The notes under the pieces are model-generated. The model was not told the DNA's origin and searched no databases. It worked only from the letters and a program-made list of their open reading frames with translations. Shown in pieces: positions 60,599-64,000 of a DNA stretch of 64,000 bases. This DNA is from Zea mays. Its lineage: Eukaryota; Streptophyta; Magnoliopsida; Poales; Poaceae. The first letter of the stretch is position 1, and every line of letters starts with the position of its first letter. The DNA lies in assembly GCF_902167145.1 (NCBI RefSeq), contig NC_050097.1, positions 226,939,034-227,003,033 of the forward strand. Reading direction: 5' to 3'. A program made the translations under genes and the position numbers.

Positions 60599-62361
60599 TA
60601 ATGTTGACTGTAGGACGAAACCTAGATAGAACTGGACAACCCTTAGTTATTTACTTTTGCTACTCTGATTCTTTCTAAACTTTCCTTAATCTTTTCTCAT
60701 CTATTCTCGCTTTACTCTGATTATTCTTACCTTTCCTTTCTAAAGACAAATGTGGATTTCACACTTTGAAATCCTGTGCCTAAAGTGACCTTTAGGAATA
60801 GGAGACCTACACTTAGGAACAAAATCAAAACTATTTTTGTCAATATTTGTATGCTTGAATGTTTGTTCTTGTGATACATGTCTGATTTGGATCTTTGATT
60901 GAGTGTGATGAGTTGTGGAGTAATGTCCACAACTTCATCTGCATGTACACCTAGACATAAGGGAGAATATTTATAAAATATACAACATAGAATATTCCCT
61001 ACTAAAAAAATATATCTAGTTTAATAGATCCATTTTATCTTAAAAGATTCTCTCTTATCTTAATAGATTCATCTTATCTTGAAGGAATCAACTTATCCTA
61101 ACCACTTTACTTATCTCATCCTAAAGTAACAACCAGGATCTAATCCAAAATAATGATATCAGATCTAAGTTATATTTGTGTGACTAAAACCACATGACTT
61201 ATTCCACCATTATCATGATCTAACCCAAATTAATTGGATCTTGTCTAGTCAAAGCTAGTCATACTTAGATATGATCTCATATGATAGATTAATTTAACCT
61301 AACGAAGGCTAACCTTAGGCTGAGCTAATCTAATGTAAGTTACTTAACAAGATGGACAATACCGATGAAATAAATGAAACTCTACTCCTATAAAATATGT
61401 TTTAATTTAATTCACTCTGCACTAAATTAAGAACGACAGACCAACTCGGCCTTATGCAACTACCTTAACCATCCGATGGTTGCATAACCCCTCAGTTTTA
61501 ACCTAACAGATATTCTGACCAACCTACACCATATAATACATTCTATCTCAAAAGATTCTAACATATCCTAATAATATATCCTACTCCGGTAGATCTATAT
61601 AACGTAAACTAGTCTAATCTAGTTATATCCAATCTAATGTAGACCTTGTCTAATCTAATATGATCCAATCTAAATGGAATTACTTAAACAAGTTAGTTAA
61701 TACTGGTAACATAGTTTAGACCATATTCCTATAAATGGGTTTTAAACCTAAATTGGTGTCTTAAACCAACTTGTCCGTGAAACCATGACCTAGCCTATGT
61801 TATAGGTTGCCCAACCCATTCATCCCAAAAGCAAAGTAAAACTCTGTTTACTCCACCTACCCTGTGTACCCACAATTGTTATCCCAACTTGGATAATGAC
61901 ATCTAACACCACGACCGATGGTCCCCAAACCAGACCCAAGAAGAAGGTTAACTTCGACAATGAATGAGATGAGTAGAAACAGACCTTCAAATGAATCAAG
62001 ATCCACCACCCAGAATAAAAGTCTCCCTTACTTAATTTTCTCTTGCTCCCAAATCTTCTCTACACTCACCAAATAACTAGAACATGATGTACCCTTGTTT
62101 TCCATGCCACACCTGTTAATGGCATGAAAATTTTAGGTGTATAAAGAAATATATACTAATTGGAAGTTCCACTTAGAAAAAATATACTAGAATTTCATAA
62201 AGATAAAGCCAGCTTGGTATGCTTAACGAAATGACAATCTTAAAAAAAGATTACAGAATCTAATGTGATCTAATCTAACATGATATAATCTAATGTGGTC
62301 TAATGAGACAGATTAGTGATACTGGTAGAAGAGGTTAGATCCTACTAGCTATATGTTAACT
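60599..62361 (+). other. Non-coding leader of the Gypsy element, TCTAATCTAA-rich
   Basis: No open frame of note. From about 61100 to 62330 motifs such as GATCTAATCTAA, ATCCAATCTAATGT and TATCTTAATAGATTC recur in diverged form. Expected gag does not appear before the next LTR starts at 62362, so this is leader sequence or degraded DNA interrupted by that LTR. Confidence 0.5.
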
Positions 62362-64000
62362 TGTAACATCTCAATTTTCAAACCCGAGGTTTGGAACCCT
62401 AATCTAACCCCCTTCCTTATTTATTTTATCCCTAGGTCTTCTCATCATATGTATATACTTTGTGTGATTAGAAGCACCTCACTTAGTATATTTTTTCTAG
62501 CACCTAAGATTACCTAGTTAATTAATTGTTCAAAAAAAGGGGATGCAAAAATAGAAATAGGATTTGGAAAATACAAAGAAAAAGAGAAACCCTTTCCCCC
62601 CCTAGCTGGGCCGTTTCCAGCCCACGCCTGCGGCTGCTTCCTCGCGACTCCCTCCCCCTCGGCCCACCTCTGGCCCACTCCGAGCTCGCGCCCGCGCACC
62701 GCTGACGCGCCGTCCCCACTCGTCAGTCCCCGCCCCCTCGCCCTCGCTCGCGACCGCTCCCACTGGCAGACTGGCCCCACCAGTCAGTCACCCTGTCGTC
62801 CTCGCCGCGGTCACCTCCGGCCACCGCCCTCTTCCTCGCCCGTCCCCTCGCCCATCCCCTCGCCGCACAGGAAAGTTTGGCACCGCCCCGTCCTCGCAGC
62901 AGCGGTCGCGTCCTTGCACGGCACCGCCCGCCGTGCGGTCTCGTCATCGCCGCTGTGCGGCATTAACTATGGCGCTGTGCAACCTCACCGGCGTCCGCCC
63001 AGCTCCGCCGCTCCCCTTCCCTTGGGCGCCTATAAAAGGGCCGCCCCGAGCACCCCTTAGCCCCGCACCGGCCTCAGCCACCCATCTCCCCCCTCACCCG
63101 AGCAATCGTGCTAAGCGCCGTCGTCTTCTTCCCCTTCGGTAAGCCCTTTTCCCTCTTTTCCCTCCTCGTCTGGCGGTTCAGCGAGAAAATAGATAGGCTC
63201 ATCAGTTGCGCCACACCGCCGCGAGCTTGGGACGCCACTCCCCTACCCCAATCCCCGCACGAACCTCACCGGCGACGACTCCCGCCGCGGAGCTCCGCCA
63301 CCCCCCCGCGGTTAGCCCCCTCCTAGCCTCCTCTGGCCAAATTGGGCCCGCCCCTAAGCTCGTCAGCCCCTCCTCATGCTAGAGTGCCTGCCTGTTGCCC
63401 AAGAACCGGGTCGTCGGCGGCGAATCGCCGTCGAGCCCACCGGCGGCCGGGTTCTCCCCCGCGGATGGACGGTTCACTTCGCCCCGTCGACCGTTGGCGC
63501 CGTTCACCCCCGCCTGCTCTCTCTAACGTGTGGGCCCCGCGGAAACGGCGTCACCCCTCGCGCGCCCGCGTCGTCTTCCGCCTTGGGCCGCAGCTGGGCC
63601 GGCGCAATCGCGCCCGCGCGCGCCCTGCGCCCGGCTGGGCCAGATTTCCCCCCCGGCCCACCATAGCTTAAATCCTTTTCTTTTTCCTTTTTCAGCCTTT
63701 TCTCCTTTAATTATTACATCTCAATATTTTATGCACCAAAAATTATCAAAATACTTTCTAAAGTCACATGTAATAATAATATTAGAAAATGACACACTCC
63801 AATTAGTAAACCACTATTGATGTATTGTTTTTTGCCTCTTTTACTAGAAGAAGCGGGGACCGTCGATCCGGAACCCGTAGCCCGGAAGAAGGGCCGGAGC
63901 CCGATCTCCCGGAGGTAGACCTTTTGTGCCAGGAAAGCTTCAACGAAGGCAAGTCCATCCTTCCCTTGATGCATAAATTACCTATTCTTTCTACCACTAC
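62362..64000 (+). mobile_element. Long Gypsy LTR, runs off the window
   Basis: It opens TGTAACATCTCAATTTTC. After about 220 bp of AT-rich DNA it becomes very GC-rich, with TATA box, leader and donor-like GGTAAG (63139). The layout is the same as in the LTRs at 52958 and 56159, though the sequence differs, so this is a related family. The many overlapping open frames in 62500-63670 reflect GC content and are not genes. Confidence 0.6.
63031..63038 (+). promoter_or_regulatory. TATA box of the last LTR
   Basis: CCTATAAAAGGG lies between GC-rich upstream and C-rich leader sequence, with a donor-like CTTCGGTAAG about 100 bp further on. Confidence 0.6.

Noticed and set aside
62500..63670. Many overlapping open frames on both strands that look like genes
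   Set aside because: The region is very GC-rich, the frames overlap in up to four phases, the products are low-complexity Pro/Arg/Ala, and the position fits the leader and promoter of a long LTR.

Overview
The window looks like maize (Zea mays) or a very close relative. The reasons are long-LTR Copia (Opie/Ji-type Sirevirus) and Gypsy elements stacked in and beside one another, a large Helitron carrying pieces of several unrelated genes, many Tourist/Stowaway/hAT MITEs, tRNA-derived SINEs and spliceosomal introns. Only about 16 kb (roughly 19.0-35.1 kb) looks like a true gene island. It is flanked by transposon-rich DNA on both sides.

Layout. 1-2956: 3' part of a Gypsy-type LTR retrotransposon on the + strand (internal tail, polypurine tract, full 3' LTR), inserted into a CACTA DNA transposon whose 3' part is 2957-5058 (last transposon exons, subterminal repeats, terminal inverted repeat). 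About 5210-18773: a Helitron, probably composite because it holds two Helitron-type 3' ends (17653 and 18773). It contains recognisable same-strand fragments of a signal peptidase complex subunit 2 gene, a nicotinamidase gene, a KIN-12 kinesin gene, a CAND1 gene and a DnaJ gene, plus unidentified exons. A hAT element (9098-10275, 8-bp TSD), a Tourist-like MITE and a Stowaway MITE have inserted into it.

19262-25668 (+): a two-exon gene for a small CxxC/CxxC protein of the plant At4g08330-like family. Its 4.9 kb intron holds a degenerate Copia element, itself split by a hAT element that contains a further MITE and a (TA)n tract. Seven bases after its stop codon, on the same strand, an intact 386-residue F-box/LRR protein begins, which makes a dicistronic transcript possible. 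28788-34089 (-): a complete nine-exon gene for a SEUSS-type transcriptional co-repressor (915 residues as spliced here), convergent with the F-box gene. The 3.1 kb between them holds MITEs and a SINE. Beyond the SEUSS promoter are an almost perfect 81-bp Stowaway hairpin and another MITE.

About 36.2-64.0 kb is almost wholly retrotransposon. It holds Sirevirus-like LTR remnants; a Gypsy gag/LTR fragment (- strand); a nearly full Opie-like Copia element (- strand, 39315-48265, 5' LTR complete, 3' LTR truncated, gag open, pol with one frameshift); a Gypsy pol fragment; a second Sirevirus LTR plus partial pol; and a tandem series of long Tekay/Prem1-like (Del-type) Gypsy LTRs, broken by a tRNA-derived SINE with an 18-bp TSD and by another Gypsy LTR. 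The window ends inside the last long LTR.

The functional content is probably three proteins: the CxxC protein, the F-box/LRR protein and SEUSS. The rest is mobile DNA and captured gene debris. Names rest on motif recognition from the sequence, with no database search.
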